Shown: piece by piece, positions 24,990-38,100 of the stretch
How positions within the stretch are numbered: the first letter of the stretch is position 1
Layout: each line of letters starts with the position of its first letter
Assembly (NCBI GenBank): GCA_036850595.1
Contig: CM072160.1
Span: 3,023,981-3,087,980, forward strand
Reading direction: 5' to 3'
Length of the DNA: 64,000 nt
DNA from: Rhyacichthys aspro
Lineage: Eukaryota; Chordata; Actinopteri; Gobiiformes; Rhyacichthyidae
The notes under the pieces: model-generated
What the model was told of the DNA's origin: nothing
The model's input: the letters and a program-made list of their open reading frames with translations, nothing else
The model's database searches: none
Translations under genes and position numbers: made by a program

Positions 24990-25092
24990 TTCTTTTTTCT
25001 TTTTTAATCTGTTTCTTTAATCTTTTATATCGTTTATGAAAAAGACCTAGTGCTCAGTTGACGTATCTGGTTAAATAAAGGTTAACTAAATG
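24990..25092 (+). mobile_element. LINE-type 3' tail
   Basis: The segment ends 'acctagtgctcagttgacgt' then 'atctggttaaataaaggtta', the familiar 3' end of a fish non-LTR retrotransposon. No reverse transcriptase reading frame is attached, so it is a strongly 5'-truncated copy. Confidence 0.55.
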
Positions 25093-25439
25093 AAAGAAAA
25101 AAACGTAAATGTGTCTCTGTTCTTCTTTTAGTTCCTGCATCAAACTGCATTTGTTTTTGTTTTTGGGTTTTCTTCAGATCAAACATGGCCGCCTTAAAAT
25201 GGGGTGGAACCGTCAAAAACTCTTGTGGTGGTTGAATACTTTGTGCAAATGCAGCTAAAGTATGAAAACAAATCAATAAGGCATAGCTTCAGGGATTAAT
25301 AATGAAGGATTTGTCTCTAAATGTTAACCCTGTGATTGTTCCTTTAATCAGGCCCAAAGCTGGACAAGATAAATGTCGTGAAAAACTCTTGGCTTTAACG
25401 GAGAGTGTGTGAGAAAAAAACAGTTTGATCACCTGAAAG

Positions 25440-25640
25440 TAATAAGCATCATCTGTGAAAAAACTCATCTAGGCTTTATTTTCAAGGACTGTAATAAAAA
25501 AGAATAGGTTTTTAGACAATCACAGGCACTTCCATTGGTTTACAACGCTTATGAACAAGGAAGTAACTATCAATAAAACAGAGAGAGTATAAAAATAAAC
25601 AGTGAAAAGGGAAGAAACTGGGATAAATAATGGAAACACG
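25440..25640 (+). repeat. Family A repeat, very diverged copy (tentative)
   Basis: 'catctgtgaaaaaactcat', 'caatcacaggcacttccatt' and 'gaacaaggaagtaacta' match family A in order and orientation, but many positions differ. It is probably one of the oldest copies. Confidence 0.4.
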
Positions 25641-27497
25641 GTGACTCAGTGTTTGTTTTTGAGGTAATTGTTGAACTCAGAGACGTTTAACTTTCTCTCA
25701 ACTTTGTTTTGGTGTGATGTATTCATATTTTGAAGAAGAAAAACTTGTCTGTTTTTGATGAATCAGGAAATGCTGCTTTAAATAAATCAGATTTTTCTTC
25801 TCTGCTTCTTTTCTCTGAGGTAACAGTACGGCCCAACTTCTCCATTTCATCCAAAAATGTATTCACAAACGTTGATTTATCTCCTTCTGAAATGTTTATT
25901 TCTCTAAAGCTACATTTGGATTGGATTAACCCTGGCTTTCCATTTGGTTTTGAGCCATTTTGACCTGTTTTAAACTATTGTAGCAAGAGAAGAAACGCTG
26001 ATCTGGAGCCACTGTTTCGTTACTTCTTTGGTCGAACTCCTTCAGACTTTGCAGTTGAGACGCACTATGAAAGTTGTTCTATTTTCTCCTCGGAGCAGTG
26101 ACAGACTAAAGCGTTCCTCTCAGATGTGTGCTGTAGTTAGCGGTGAGTCCTCCTGCCTCCTAATAACGGCGTCACATTAGGGCCGCTGCGCACCTCTGCT
26201 CCAGCGCCGGGGTTTATTTGTCTTAATAAGCAATAGTGTCGCGGCTGCTTCTATTAGACATGCAGCCGGCCCAAATGCATTTCCCTTCACAGCCGAGGAT
26301 AGATTGCCCCAGCGGCGCCTGCTGAAGTTATTCTGGACGCACAGACCTGTCTTCCTCGACGGGGGAATTAGGGAAAACATCTAATCAGGTTTTATTCTCC
26401 TCACTGCTGTGCTCTGTGTAGAAATGTGGACTCAGAGCGGGTTTATTCTTGTTCTGCTTCACTAGGCTTTAGTTCAGTGTTACAGATGGATCGTTTGCTA
26501 TTGTCACTTTAAATGAATAACTCGTAGAAGCCTGGTCTAATTACTAAACCCTGATAAAGTGAATTGTGACGTTTTAACACCAAGGTTTGCAAAGGTTTAT
26601 CATCAAGAATATATGTTTTAAATTGACAACAGGGAGTCAAAGAACCTTCAGAATAAATGGAGACCAGAGAGAGAGGGTTTGATTCCCAACTCAGGCCTCA
26701 CTTCTCAACTTTTTGTTCAATAAATGTTAAAAAACAGAAAACACGACTTGACAAAAGGCTTTAAATAGCACGCCTTGAACAGTTTTTTGATGTTGTCTCT
26801 GGTATTTAGCCAAAAGTCATGCCTATACCATTGCTTCCAGGAAACAAAATAATCTATGTTGGGAACAAACTGGGGATAAATCTCTCCAAACCTGCTCCAC
26901 TGACAAGAAGGAGGAGCAGAATGAGCAGAAGCCGGTCACCCATTTGATCCAAAACAGGAGGATTTCGGACAACGACACAATAATAAAATGGTTAAATTTA
27001 TTAAGCTCTTCACATCAAGCGTCCATTGCTCCAAACACTCTCATCCATTCTCCAGAATCACAGACACTGGACGCTTCAGGGGCTCGGATAAAACTCCCAA
27101 AGTTTCCTGAGCCTTGAGATAAATTCAAGCTCTTACTCTGCTTTGCTTCTGTTTTAGTCAACAACTGTTTACTGCAAACTCTCCCAACTCTTTTAGAAAT
27201 AGATATGAATAGTTCCTGATGATTAGTTATTCATTTATCTGCTTATGTTTCAACCAAATTAATCACAGAGTCACTTCTGAACAGTTCCAAAGCAGGTGCA
27301 GACTGGGTTTAATGAATGTGTTTCCTCTGTTCGCTCCAGCATCCGTCAACCTTTATGAGTCGGAGAGAGTAGGCACTGGCTACTGCTCAGAGAGAGGTCT
27401 TCTGCTGCTGGACCAGGTGTGACCCGTATACACCTGTCTCTACAGCCACAGGAACCAGAGGAAAGAGGTTAAAAACACTTGAAGTTAAAGTACCCCG

Positions 27498-27938
27498 TTT
27501 TGTTTTTTGTCCCAATCTCAGACTCTACTCTCCTCCAACAGCAGCAGTAACCTTTCCAGCTTCTTTTATTTAAAAAAAAGGTAAAATCAGACCATTTTTT
27601 CACCACAAAATACTAATACGTTACATTAAATCAAAGTTTAGAGCTGAAACTTTTATCTTTGGAGTTTACCGTTCGTCGTCGTTGAAGCATTGCCAACATT
27701 AATCCATGTTTCATTTGCTGCACATTTCTCCATTTTAATCTTTTTTGAGCTGTTTCTCTGTAAAATAAGACGTATTTCCAACAGAATAACCCATTTCCTT
27801 GGTTTATTTCCTTGTTCCTTCGTTGTTGACATCAGTGTCGACCAATGGGAGCGCTCCTTTTTACCTGAAGTGAGCTGTGATTGGACAAAATCCTGCTGTG
27901 GACTGATCATTCTCATCTATTAAAATCCTTAATTATTG
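27498..27938 (-). repeat. Family A repeat, long copy
   Basis: It begins 'tttttgtcccaatctcagac' and includes a segment missing from shorter copies ('tactaatacgttacattaaatc', 'aaagtttagagctgaaac'). It continues with 'gtcgaccaatgggagcgctc' and 'gctgtgattggacaaaatcc', and breaks off at 'aaaatccttaattatt'. This is the best guide to the full element on its AAATAAAAGAAGC side. Confidence 0.85.
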
Positions 27939-30900
27939 AAACTGAGTGCAGCCATCTACCTGAAAGTATAAACAGTGAGAGGGAAATGTTTAATAATTGA
28001 TGCAGCCTCAGTTATTCTTTGGATGGTCTGCTCTGCTGTTATTAAGGCCAGTCATCATGAATATTTACAGGAGTCGGGTGATATTTAAACGCGACTCAGA
28101 AAGCACTGGCAGCAGTAAATGGCAGGTAAATAGCAGCGGAAGTGCACTCCAGGCTCGTCTGACCTTTTCTCAAATGTAGCTTTTGTCGCCAGGATGGGAT
28201 TTTCAGCCAAATCCTCTTTTTTCTGGCAGTCCTTAAACACAAGCAGAATGTGACAAACAGAACAAAAAAAATCAATCCTTTGGAGCCAAGAAACAAAAAG
28301 GTAAAGTCAGAGGTGTTTTTGTGATCTTTGTACAGATAAAGTTTTCTTTTGGGGCCAAACTGTGAGAATCTAGTAAGACTCTGGCTGTCATTGTTTTTTG
28401 TTTCTTTTTTGTTTTTTGTTCATTTAGCTTTGGTCCTCTTTGAGCAGAAACAGGACAGTGTAATGTAATGTAATTAAAATGGGTTCTTCCAATGAAGCTC
28501 ACAGACATTAATCGAGACCAAGACAAAACTTTTATCTATCGAAACAGAATAGAAGTCTTTATTTTTAGTGTGTTGCATAAAAAACACAAAACAATACAGT
28601 GCTTTAAAAGACATTCACTCTCAATCACACAAAATAAACACAGTTATAATAAACCAAAACCAAAGAGGAGCAGGTTTATGATTATAAAAATCCTGAAAAA
28701 CAGTCCTGTCTCATGGAGGAGTTAGTGTTTGGTGAAGGAGGAAGATTTTTAATTGAATAAAAAATGCTCATATATACTCATTGAGGTCTTGGTTGGTCTT
28801 GAGAGAAGCCGAAAAAGAGTTGAAAACAAAGAAAAAAATCATTTATATTTATTTATTTAGTGTCATTTCATAATTTTCGCCAAAAACACTATAATTTACA
28901 ACAAAAAAACTAAGTCATAACCAACGAACTTGTCCCTTTTTAGACACATCATCTGAAAATAATAATAATCAATTATAAAAAGTGCTAAAAGGTAAGATCT
29001 GAGCGTCAGAGTTGATCAGTATTAGTATTTTGCATGCGGCAGGTTGCTGTGTTGTGCTGTGAGTCCAAGATGGAGGGAGTTTTTCGTCCTCTCTTTGAAG
29101 TAATCTCTGTTGTACTTTTAAGGATGTTAGTCTTTTTGCTGATTTGTTTTCTCTCAGCATCACGTCCCTTTTCCTCACGTTTCCTTCTTTCGTGCCACAG
29201 TCGATGAACATGTGGCGCCATAAAAGCTGAAAAATAACAGCGCGCTCAGATTAAAAGTACGTGTGAAGCTCCGCGGACCGCTGACGCAGCACAACTCCAA
29301 ACTGATTGTATTTGTGTAAAACAAATGAGGGTCGCTCCGAAAAGATGCAGGTTCAGTAGTTTTCAGTCTGCGTGGACACGAAACAGCCGTGTGCTTTTTT
29401 TTTTTCTCCCGCAGTGAGCTTTTTCTATTTCCATCAAAGTAAATAGATTCTGCGGCAGCTTCGACTGTGGCCTTCCCGTCTCGCTCAGACAGATTACATC
29501 CCGGAGCAGACAGAAAACTGAGCGTCAGCGTCACCTTTAAATCACAGCTCTGTCAGAGTCAGGTTTGTGTCGGTGCAGCGGGATCAGTCTCTTCTGGAGC
29601 TAACACTGTGTTCTAATGTGTCTCTTTGTTTTCTGTGAAATGAGACAAAACAAAACGAGAGGGAGCATCACTTTTAGGTCTGTTATATTTGAGACGTGTG
29701 GATTTTTTTGTTCATATGTGCTGCGTTTGATACAGTGCACCAAGAAAACCTTCTTAGATGTGTCCTTTGTTACTGTACTTAAGTTCAGGTATCTTTATTT
29801 TACTTGAGTATTTATTTATCTGGCGACTTTTGACTTTTACGCCCTAATTTTGACACAAATATCTGTACTTTCTACTCCTTACATTGTCAAAATAGCCTCG
29901 TTACTTTTACAACCTCAACTAAAAGACTAACTAACGAGAGAGGGGAAGTCAAGCCCCGCCAAAATAAGAGAAGGCAAAATATGTTATTGATATAAACTCA
30001 TGCAATATCTAATATTGTTTGGTGATTATGTGATTGTTGACTGAAAATAACTGCAAAACAAATCCCAATTGAACTGGTTCAGTTTTGATGATTCTGTCTG
30101 AAACTTGAACCTAAACACAACTCTGCTCACATCCAGAGCCAGAACTAAACAGAGCGAAGCAGCATTTCCGTTTCATTCTGCACAAAAGCACATACTCCAT
30201 TTAATAAAACTGTGCTCTTCCTGTTTTAATGACCTCTTTGTGTATTTTGCATTAGTTATTGCGTTGCTTTAAAACCTGCTCCTCCTGTAAATCTACAAAA
30301 AGAACATCACGTTTGACTTGTTTGTAAAATAAAAAAGTCCAAAATGTGCCAAAAACGACATACTTTCCTATTTTTTAAACAGAATCCAGTTGTGTCTTTG
30401 GCCTGCTTCGAGAGAACCTTGGACTCACGTTTAGTTTTGTTCAGATCTGGGCCACGTTCAAACAGGTGCAGCTGGGATCATTTATTTGAAACTTACAAAC
30501 TTTGGGTTTAGAGATAAATGTGGATATTTTGGTTGGAAACTTTAGCAACTCATCTCAAACTACAGAACAGACTCTTGACTCTTTCCCTTTTTGGTTTGGA
30601 CAATTATTTACTATAATTACTATTACTTTTTAACCACATTAACATTTATTCACAGACAACCACCATGTCACTCACTCTGGGGGTGAATATAGCCACCATT
30701 TCACCAAAAGTGTGAGAGAAAGACTCAAGTCAAACGACAAACCACAGATAAATTGGTGTCGTTAAGAGTATGTCTTGTACTTTTGTAGTGTATTATCGGT
30801 GCTTCTTTATTACACTTCACTGTATTTTAGCCAAACCTGGGATATGACATTGTCCTTTATGTTGTTTGAGTTGTGTTTTCATAAATCTGAACACATTAAT

Positions 30901-33765
30901 GACACATTGAATTAGAAATTAGTATTAGTTTGTCCTTGCTGTCATTAAAAACCATCACAAGCCATTCCTATTTGTTGAGGATTAAAAAGACTGAGGCAAA
31001 CCAGAAGAACAAATATAAGTTGGTCAAAGAAAACCCTGGAAGACCTCAGTCCGTTTTCCTCGAGATCCAAAATCCAACTCTCTGACATTTAAGTTTAAAT
31101 AATGTATTATGTTTCAGCAAGAAGCTAACATTAAAGTTACGCAGAAATCAACGTAAACAGGAGAAAAAGTCGAATGTGACTTTCTTACAGGTCCATGCTT
31201 CATATTGTCACATAAAAATACACAAAATTCACCTTTTAAATGGTCTGTGTGTTTTTTTTTATTCATCTTTTATACGATATTATGTTTTACATGTATTTAT
31301 TCTATCACATCCGTGGTTACTGGGCCTATTTGTTGTTTGTTGTCACGTCTGAAACTGAATCTGAATAAAATTATGGGGAAAATCCACCTCAAAAACAAAC
31401 CTTACTAAACCAAACTAAAAATGCTAACTTATGGCCTCCACACAGGATTCAGCGATAAAAGTAACACTAATTCAGGTCTTTAAAGGGAAAGTTCTTGGTT
31501 TTAAGACCTATCCACTGCTCCAACATCCCTCAGGAATCACTCGGTCTGTTACGTTGGGTTAGAGTTATTATAAAATCTACATATTTGGGCAGAAAAGTAA
31601 AACCAGAGTAAACTGTTGTCACTCTTGAGCTCAGTCTCGTCTTGTGGAGTTAACGTTTCCACCGACAGCAGCGGCGCTCCGATACAACTCCCTGACGGTG
31701 CGTTTTGCGGCCGACTGCAGAGAGGAGTGGTGTTTGGGAGCGCGGCGTTCATCATATTACACTCGGCTCTGGGCCTCGGCGCCGTGTGCTCACAGGGAAT
31801 AAACTCCACCAGCGGCAGATGGCACTTTCTGTGTCCCAGTAAGACTCGGAGCCCGCAGTCTGCGCTCTGATGTCTCATTTCATCTGTCTGTGAGCTCAAA
31901 GAGGGAAAAGAAGCAGAAATAACTGGGTTTCGCAAAAGCAGGCTAAAAATGAACTCTTGAAACACATTGCTGAAGTTTTTCAAGGTCTGGAAGGCATACA
32001 GGCAATAATATTAATATATTTTTATGATAAATTGCAAATAAAAGTCACTCAAATGTCCACAGCTGCAGTAATGAGGCTTTTAGAAACTCACAGATCAAAG
32101 GTGAGAGGTCAGAAGTCAAAACAGGGAACGTAACCCTCAAGTATTTAACAAACAGGACACATTTGTGAACTGGATACACAGATGACTTTTATACTTTCGT
32201 CCTTGCCTCTGTTATACGTCAAAATGTGGGACTGTTTTCGGCTTCTATCCATTTTTCTTCTAAGTCTAAGGAACAGTGACTTCCCTCTCCCCAGACGTAG
32301 ATGTCCCGGGTCGGTCCACACGGCCTTCTCTTCCACAGAGGGTCCGTTTTAATGTGTCAGAGCAGGGCTGAGGTCTTCATCCTTTCTCTCGAGATGTTGT
32401 GCTCGTGTTCGTTGGGAAGAAAGGAAGACGGATGGAGTCCAATAAATCCATAAAGTCCAATGAATCAAGAGCTTTGTCCCATTTTCTTCATTGCATTTCT
32501 GCACAAACCCCCTCGACTTGAAGCAGTATGAGGTGTTTCAGGACTGTTCCTAATGTTGAGCAGCTCTTATTGATCCAAGAATATGGCAGATGTGATGTTT
32601 CCTCACAGAATTTTACAGAAACAGGCTCCTTTTTTTGCTGTAAATAGAGCTTTAATTAGTTAGAAGTGCCTCTCGGAGACACAAAGGGGAATAAACGGAG
32701 CCTGGAGACTTTCGGTTTTATACAAACATTGGTTTTCTGTGAAGCGTGTTGACTTAAAGAACAGCCTGCAGCGAACACAGACCCACAAAGCCACCTCTGT
32801 TTGGTGTGAGGTTAATGTGCGGCAGTGGTACAGTACACAACGGGGAGGGGTTCACACTTAGAAGCAGCGGGACGAGTGACCGGGTCTGTCCTGTCCCCCG
32901 TCCATCTGCTCGGCCTGCTGTCCCCGGCCCCCGCTCAGTGTTCGTCCCAAACGCTCCGAGAGGCTCCAGGTGAGGCCTAATGTGCAGCGGTGCGTTCAGG
33001 ATCAGGACATGAACACAACATAAACAATCTCAGTATTTACAGGAGAGCTTTGATTTAAAAACTGTGTCATTACCAGGTTTTCTAAAGCGCATAATTATGT
33101 AATAGCACTTTTTCCGTTTGTTTATTTTGGGAAAATCAATATTTAAAGTGCTATTGAACCCAGTAAAAGGGGTTTCTTTTTCTACAACTGAGCACATTCC
33201 TATTTCCTATGTTCCTCTTAAAACACTCAATCCAGTTTAAAGTTCATGTAATTGATTTAATGACCCATTTATTGTGAAATTGCACTTTGCAGCTGATGAT
33301 AATCGTGGGTCTTTCATTTCCAGGATCTGAACAAATTAAGACAGAAACAAGAGTCTGAAGTGTACTTTGTCGTAGAGAGCCTTTGTATTTTGATGGTCAC
33401 TTAATCAAATGTGTAAAATATACATTTGCACCTGTGGTTTTCTCCAGTGACTGTGATTATGACGGCTTTAAAGAGTCAGATTAACAGCCTTCTCCGATCA
33501 CACTTATTAGTTTCTTTTGCCTTTGTGCAGCCATTTAATGTTTCTAGATTTCACTTTTCTGTTTTATGTATATGTTTTAGGATAAACAGTATTGTGTGAA
33601 AGGTTCAGACATGTGTGAATACATGAAATAAAGTCTGAATAATATCAATAATAAACTATTTAAATTTATAAAATTGAAAAGTGAGTGAAGAGATGAAAAT
33701 GTTTGATTTTTAGAGTGATCCCAAAACAAGGACATGATGGAGTAACTCTGATCCAACATCAAGGA
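27939..33765. other. Intergenic, no gene seen
   Basis: Nearly 6 kb with no recognisable exon. Longer frames at 29534-29175 (-) and 31983-31549 (-) lie in GC-richer patches (29230-29540, 31600-31880). They lack any recognised motif, signal peptide or convincing splice sites. These patches are candidates for conserved non-coding elements rather than genes. A 'cccccgtccatctgctcggc' patch near 32900 is similar. Confidence 0.5.
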
Positions 33766-33880
33766 GTCTGGCCTGGTTTTGTCTGGGATTACATGGTCTG
33801 GTTTAGTCCAGTTTGGTCTGGTTTTGTCTGGGATTACATGGTCTGGTTTAGTCCAGTCTGGTCTGGTTTTGTCTGGGATT
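33766..33880. repeat. 45-bp minisatellite, short array
   Basis: About 2.5 units of 'ggttttgtctgggattacatggtctggtttagtccagtttggtct' (45 bases in all). The marker GGGATTACATGG is at 33785 and 33830. The same unit forms a longer array in pipox intron 6 (53998-54236). Confidence 0.9.
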
Positions 33881-34367
33881 GTCCAAATGTTAAAAGACCA
33901 AATATTGATTGATAGAACTGTCTTCTTTTCCTTCACTTTGCATTTTGTAAACTCATAAAAATCACAATACTTTACATTTTTTACGTTACTTTTTAAACCC
34001 ACAGCTGCATAAACGTGTTCACAGTGCTGTATATTCATAAGAAGTTAGTCATAATTTATCATAATCAATTGCTAAATGTTTTTCTGTGGATTTACTCTTG
34101 ACGTAGCTTTGTGCTGAGGCTGTGGAGCGGTGACCCTTACACAGCGAGGCCTATAATTCATGGTTATATAAAGGTAACAGGTGGACTTCGGTCTGTTTAA
34201 ACGGCTGCAGAGAGAGAGACTGGATGGGTCCAGATGGAGGAGGAGTGGTCCTGCTGAGACTCTGTCATTTACACAAACACAGGAACGGGACTGAAACACA
34301 CTCCACGAGTCAGAAAACTAACTAAGTATTGAACAAGAGCCTTTCAATTTGAATTAAAACTTTCATT

Positions 34368-34795
34368 TAAAAAAAGTAAAACTAGACCAATTTTTCTCCA
34401 CAAAATACTAATATGTTCAACGTATGTTCTCATTAAACACTGCGTTGAAGCACTGACAACATTTATTCATGTTTAATTTGCTGCATATTTCTCTATTTTT
34501 ATCTTTTTTGAGCTGTTTCTCTGTAAAATAAGACGTATTTCCAACAGAATAACCCATTTCCTTGGTTTATTTCCTTGCTCCTTCGTTGTTGACATCAGTG
34601 TCGACCAATGGGAGCGCTCCTTTTTACCTGAAGTGAGCTGTGATTGGTCAAAATCCTGCTGTGGACTGATCATTCTCATCTATTAAAATCCTTCATTATA
34701 AAGACTAGATCACGTCTTAACGTCTCATTTTTTTTTCAGATGATTCCTGTTACAATAAACTTTAGGAGATTACACTGAAAAACTAAATGCAACAA
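34368..34795 (-). repeat. Family A repeat, just upstream of pipox
   Basis: Near-complete copy. The conserved core ('gtcgaccaatgggagcgctc' at about 34601-34620, then 'gctgtgattggtcaaaatcc') lies about 400 bp upstream of the pipox ATG, and the element's end is only about 217 bp from it. It therefore occupies the expected promoter region of pipox. Confidence 0.85.
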
Positions 34796-35012
34796 TAAAA
34801 AAAAAAAACAGGTAATATAGGTTATGAACTCAAATAAAAGTCAGTTGCAGCTTCGAAGCCTGTCAGACCAAACCCAGGGTGAAACCTCCTTAAGGACAGT
34901 GAAAGTGGGCGGGTCTGAGGCATGTTGTTAACTTTTGACAGAAGCGCTGCGCCTCGAGTCAAACCAGTTCAACTTGTGTCTGACCGAGTTATTCGAGGTT
35001 ACAGCAGTCAAC
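34796..35012 (+). promoter_or_regulatory. pipox upstream region / probable 5' UTR
   Basis: These 217 bases separate the family A copy from the pipox start codon. No clear TATA box is seen. An A-rich run at 34796-34811 marks the repeat edge. An ATG at 34922 opens a frame shifted relative to pipox and would be an upstream ORF if the transcript starts before it. The transcription start cannot be placed from sequence alone. Confidence 0.45.
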
Positions 35013-35123
35013 ATGTCGACCAACCGGGACTACGACTGCATCGTGATCGGGGCCGGGGTCCAGGGCTCTTTCACGGCCTACAGTTTGGCCAAGAGGGGCA
35101 AGAAGACTCTGCTGCTGGAGCAG
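35013..35123 (+). CDS. pipox: pipox coding exon 1
   Basis: 37 codons encoding the N-terminal beta-alpha-beta FAD-binding fold (MSTNRDYDCIVIGAGVQG...). It ends in ...LLLEQ before donor CAG|GTGGGG, phase 0. Glu36 is in the position that binds the ADP ribose in this fold. Confidence 0.95.
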
Positions 35124-38100
35124 GTGGGGCTCAGGGACACGTCTTTACGCAGCGGGCGTCATTACGCACAGAGCAGATCATGTGGAAACGTGGTTGTGGC
35201 TGCTTCAAGTCTTTGCAAAGAGCTAAAGTTGTGTTATTCTGTTACAATCACTGGAAGAAACTGGTTACTGTTAATTCCAAATAACACATGAGCCATATTA
35301 AAATGTAATAGCACTTTATTTGGATGAGGCTAATACAAAACTAATACAAAAGTAGCATTTAGGGATTTTTAACACGTTGCCCTTCATTTAATATTATGTG
35401 AGTGGACAGAGGCAGTTCTAGGGATATTTGGGGCCCAAGGCAGGAGGCACCGGGGGCACATCATTTATACACAAAGTAATTTACTCCATCCCTATAATAG
35501 ATCTGTCTCTGAGGACCTACTTTCACCCCGTTAAGTGCTTTTGATTTTCAGATTAATTTGACAAATGTTTCACTCGTTAAAAAAGTAAAACGGGTCGATG
35601 TTTTTCAAAAAAATGAATGAAAGGGCTTTAAACTATGCTGTGCCTCAGTATTTCAATGAAGTGTTTTATTTTCACAGTTTTATGATAAATTAAGTAGTTA
35701 TTTTGTAAATGTGTCAGTGCTTTATGGTCTTGTCTAAGTAGCCGTGTTGCAAAATACACCTTCTTTTACAGAGAAACAGCTCAAAAAAGAAAAAAAATAG
35801 AGAAATGTGTAGAAAATTAAACATGGATAAATGTGGGCAATAATTCAAAGTAGTGTTTAACGAGATAATTACAGCTGAGACAGGGACTGCAGTTTTAAAA
35901 CCAGGTAAATATGTCTAGTAACCAGCTTTTCTAAACCCCTTGAATCTCTCCTGGCCTCGTTCTGAATGCTGCTGTTGTGTAACCGTAGATTATGTAACTT
36001 CAGCAAACAAACTGTGACATACATAGTTCCTTTATAGAAATACACGTTCTGAGGTGGTTATGTGTTTTCACTGATGTTTAATTCTTTGACAGTGGAGCAA
36101 ATCTACTCAGAAGGATGTAAAAGTTGCATTTAGTGGAAAAAGTCTGTTTATTTTATAAGTTAAGAAGAGTATGAACAAGTATTTAGGAATATTTGGATCC
36201 ATATTTTCATTCAAGACATTAATACTTATTATTAAACACCTCATTTCTTGACTTTTCTTTATTTCATCCTTGGATTCCACTTTTATTTTAGTATTAAAGC
36301 ATAAAAGTAGCTCTCCTTTAAACAAAATAAACTGAAATGGAGTATATAATCAGGTCATTTTACCAAGATACTGTATGTTTGAGTAATTTGAGCCGTTTTA
36401 GATTAATACCAATTATAATCTACTCTTTTTCTCCCAGTTTCTTTTGCCCCACACTCGAGGCAGCTCCCACGGCCAGACCCGGATCATCCGTATAGCCTAC
36501 GAGCAGGACTTCTACACCGACATGATGGAGGAGTGCTACAAACTGTGGGCTGAGCTCGAGCGAGAGGCAGGGGTCAAACTGTACAGGTAGGACCCCCTTA
36601 AAACAGGACGAGGGTAGTCTTTAAGTAACGAGATGCAGAAAGGAAGAGTGAGATCTGGAGTCAAGCAAAGCAATAACATTGTTTTTTGAAAGGTTTAGAC
36701 GCTGTTTGGAGTGTTGCAGACGGTGGAAACCTCAGACTCAGATTACTTTAGACTTTCGTGGTATATTATACACTTATCTGAATACACATGGTTAATATTA
36801 GCTGCAGTAAAGCCTGGTCCCAGTCCCCCACATGCTTTAAAAACCTTTGCTTTTCAGTAAAACCACATCTTGACGCGTTACGTTTCTTGAGACTTTCTCC
36901 ATATTTTGTACCAAAAATCAGAAAAAAGTCCAGATGATTCTCTTGACATCCTCCAGAGACATGTTTGAAAGATTCTTTAACCTTTAGATTAACTTTACAG
37001 CAGCAAAAACAGGACGAGAAGTTGCCAAAAATATGTTTTAATCACTTTCCTTGATTATTTGTGGCCTGTCTGATGCACAGATGTGTGGAGACAGCTTCTC
37101 TTCAGCTGTGTTTTGTTTAAATAATGTTACTAATAAAAGACAATCTATTCCTTGGTTTAGATAATACCATATTGGTGTTCTCTTTATTTGGCAGGGAGCA
37201 TTTATAAAAACATAAGAAGCAAAAGAGGCATTTGAATTCATTTAGTTTGTTTCACTTTTTGTTTCTTTTTGGGTCAGATTAGGTTTCTGTTCATCTTTAC
37301 TGTTAGGAGTAATTTACTTCTGGCTTTTATCCAACTGTGTTTTGTTCCATTTCTCGTTGTTTTATCCCATCCACCGCTTGTACTGACCTAAAAAAGTCCT
37401 CCAGGAAAACATGGGAACCCTGAGTCAGCACAAAAACCAGGAAAGAGAAAACCTATTAAAGTGAGCATAAGAAAAGCTTTGCCAGAACACCACGAATTGT
37501 CACATTCAAGGTTCTTTGTGCACGCAACAGCGGCGACTCAATCTACGGCAGCCACCAATGCATGTCTTTCTCATTACCTGCGTCCTGTGCACCGGCGCCG
37601 ACAGCTCCAGGAACACTTTTCACTCTCGGACCGTTCACAAACATGACAGCGTCGTCAAATTGAGAGCGACTGGCTTCTTAAGCGTCCAACACAGATTGTA
37701 TTATCCGCTTTGTTCTCTGACGCTTTCATTGGTTTTCTTTAAGATGTAGACGGTATAGTTCCTAACAAAGGGGAGGGTTTAGGTGTTCAGGGCTTGGTTT
37801 AGTCCAAGGTTTATCAGGTTTATTCACAGTTTAGCGCTCTGTTGCATGAAGAGATCTAAATATGAGGCAGACAAAGCCATTCTGGGCAAAAATATTCAGT
37901 GTACACCTAAAAGGAAAGACTGTGTGACTAGTCAAAGTACATACTCGCTTTTTTAACTCTCTGTGCTAAGAGTTAACCCTAAAATTACTTTGCTAACCCT
38001 ACAATTAAGCTTCACTTTGTAGGCTCTGGTTTAGTCGTATTTGATCCTGGTTTAATGTTGCTTTAGCCGTCCTTTATTTCTGTTTTACCATGTTTTTTTC

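Larger units (their letters stand above)
23731..27497. other. Intergenic, no gene seen; GC-rich island at 26100-26390
   Basis: Mostly AT-rich spacer. The exception is 26100-26390, a non-repetitive GC-rich stretch with 'gcgcacctctgctccagcgc' and TTAATAAG-type sites, which could be a conserved regulatory element. The 102-codon - strand frame ending at 23595 is minisatellite at its end and not a gene. A LINE tail and a diverged family A copy are listed separately. Confidence 0.5.

Noticed and set aside
29175..29534. 119-codon - strand frame in a GC-richer patch
   Set aside because: It lacks domains and is mainly Lys/Ser-rich low-complexity sequence. A possible promoter or conserved element, but not a supported gene.
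31549..31983. 144-codon - strand frame
   Set aside because: It overlaps a GC-rich island and a + strand frame over the same bases. No motif, signal peptide or convincing splice context was recognised.
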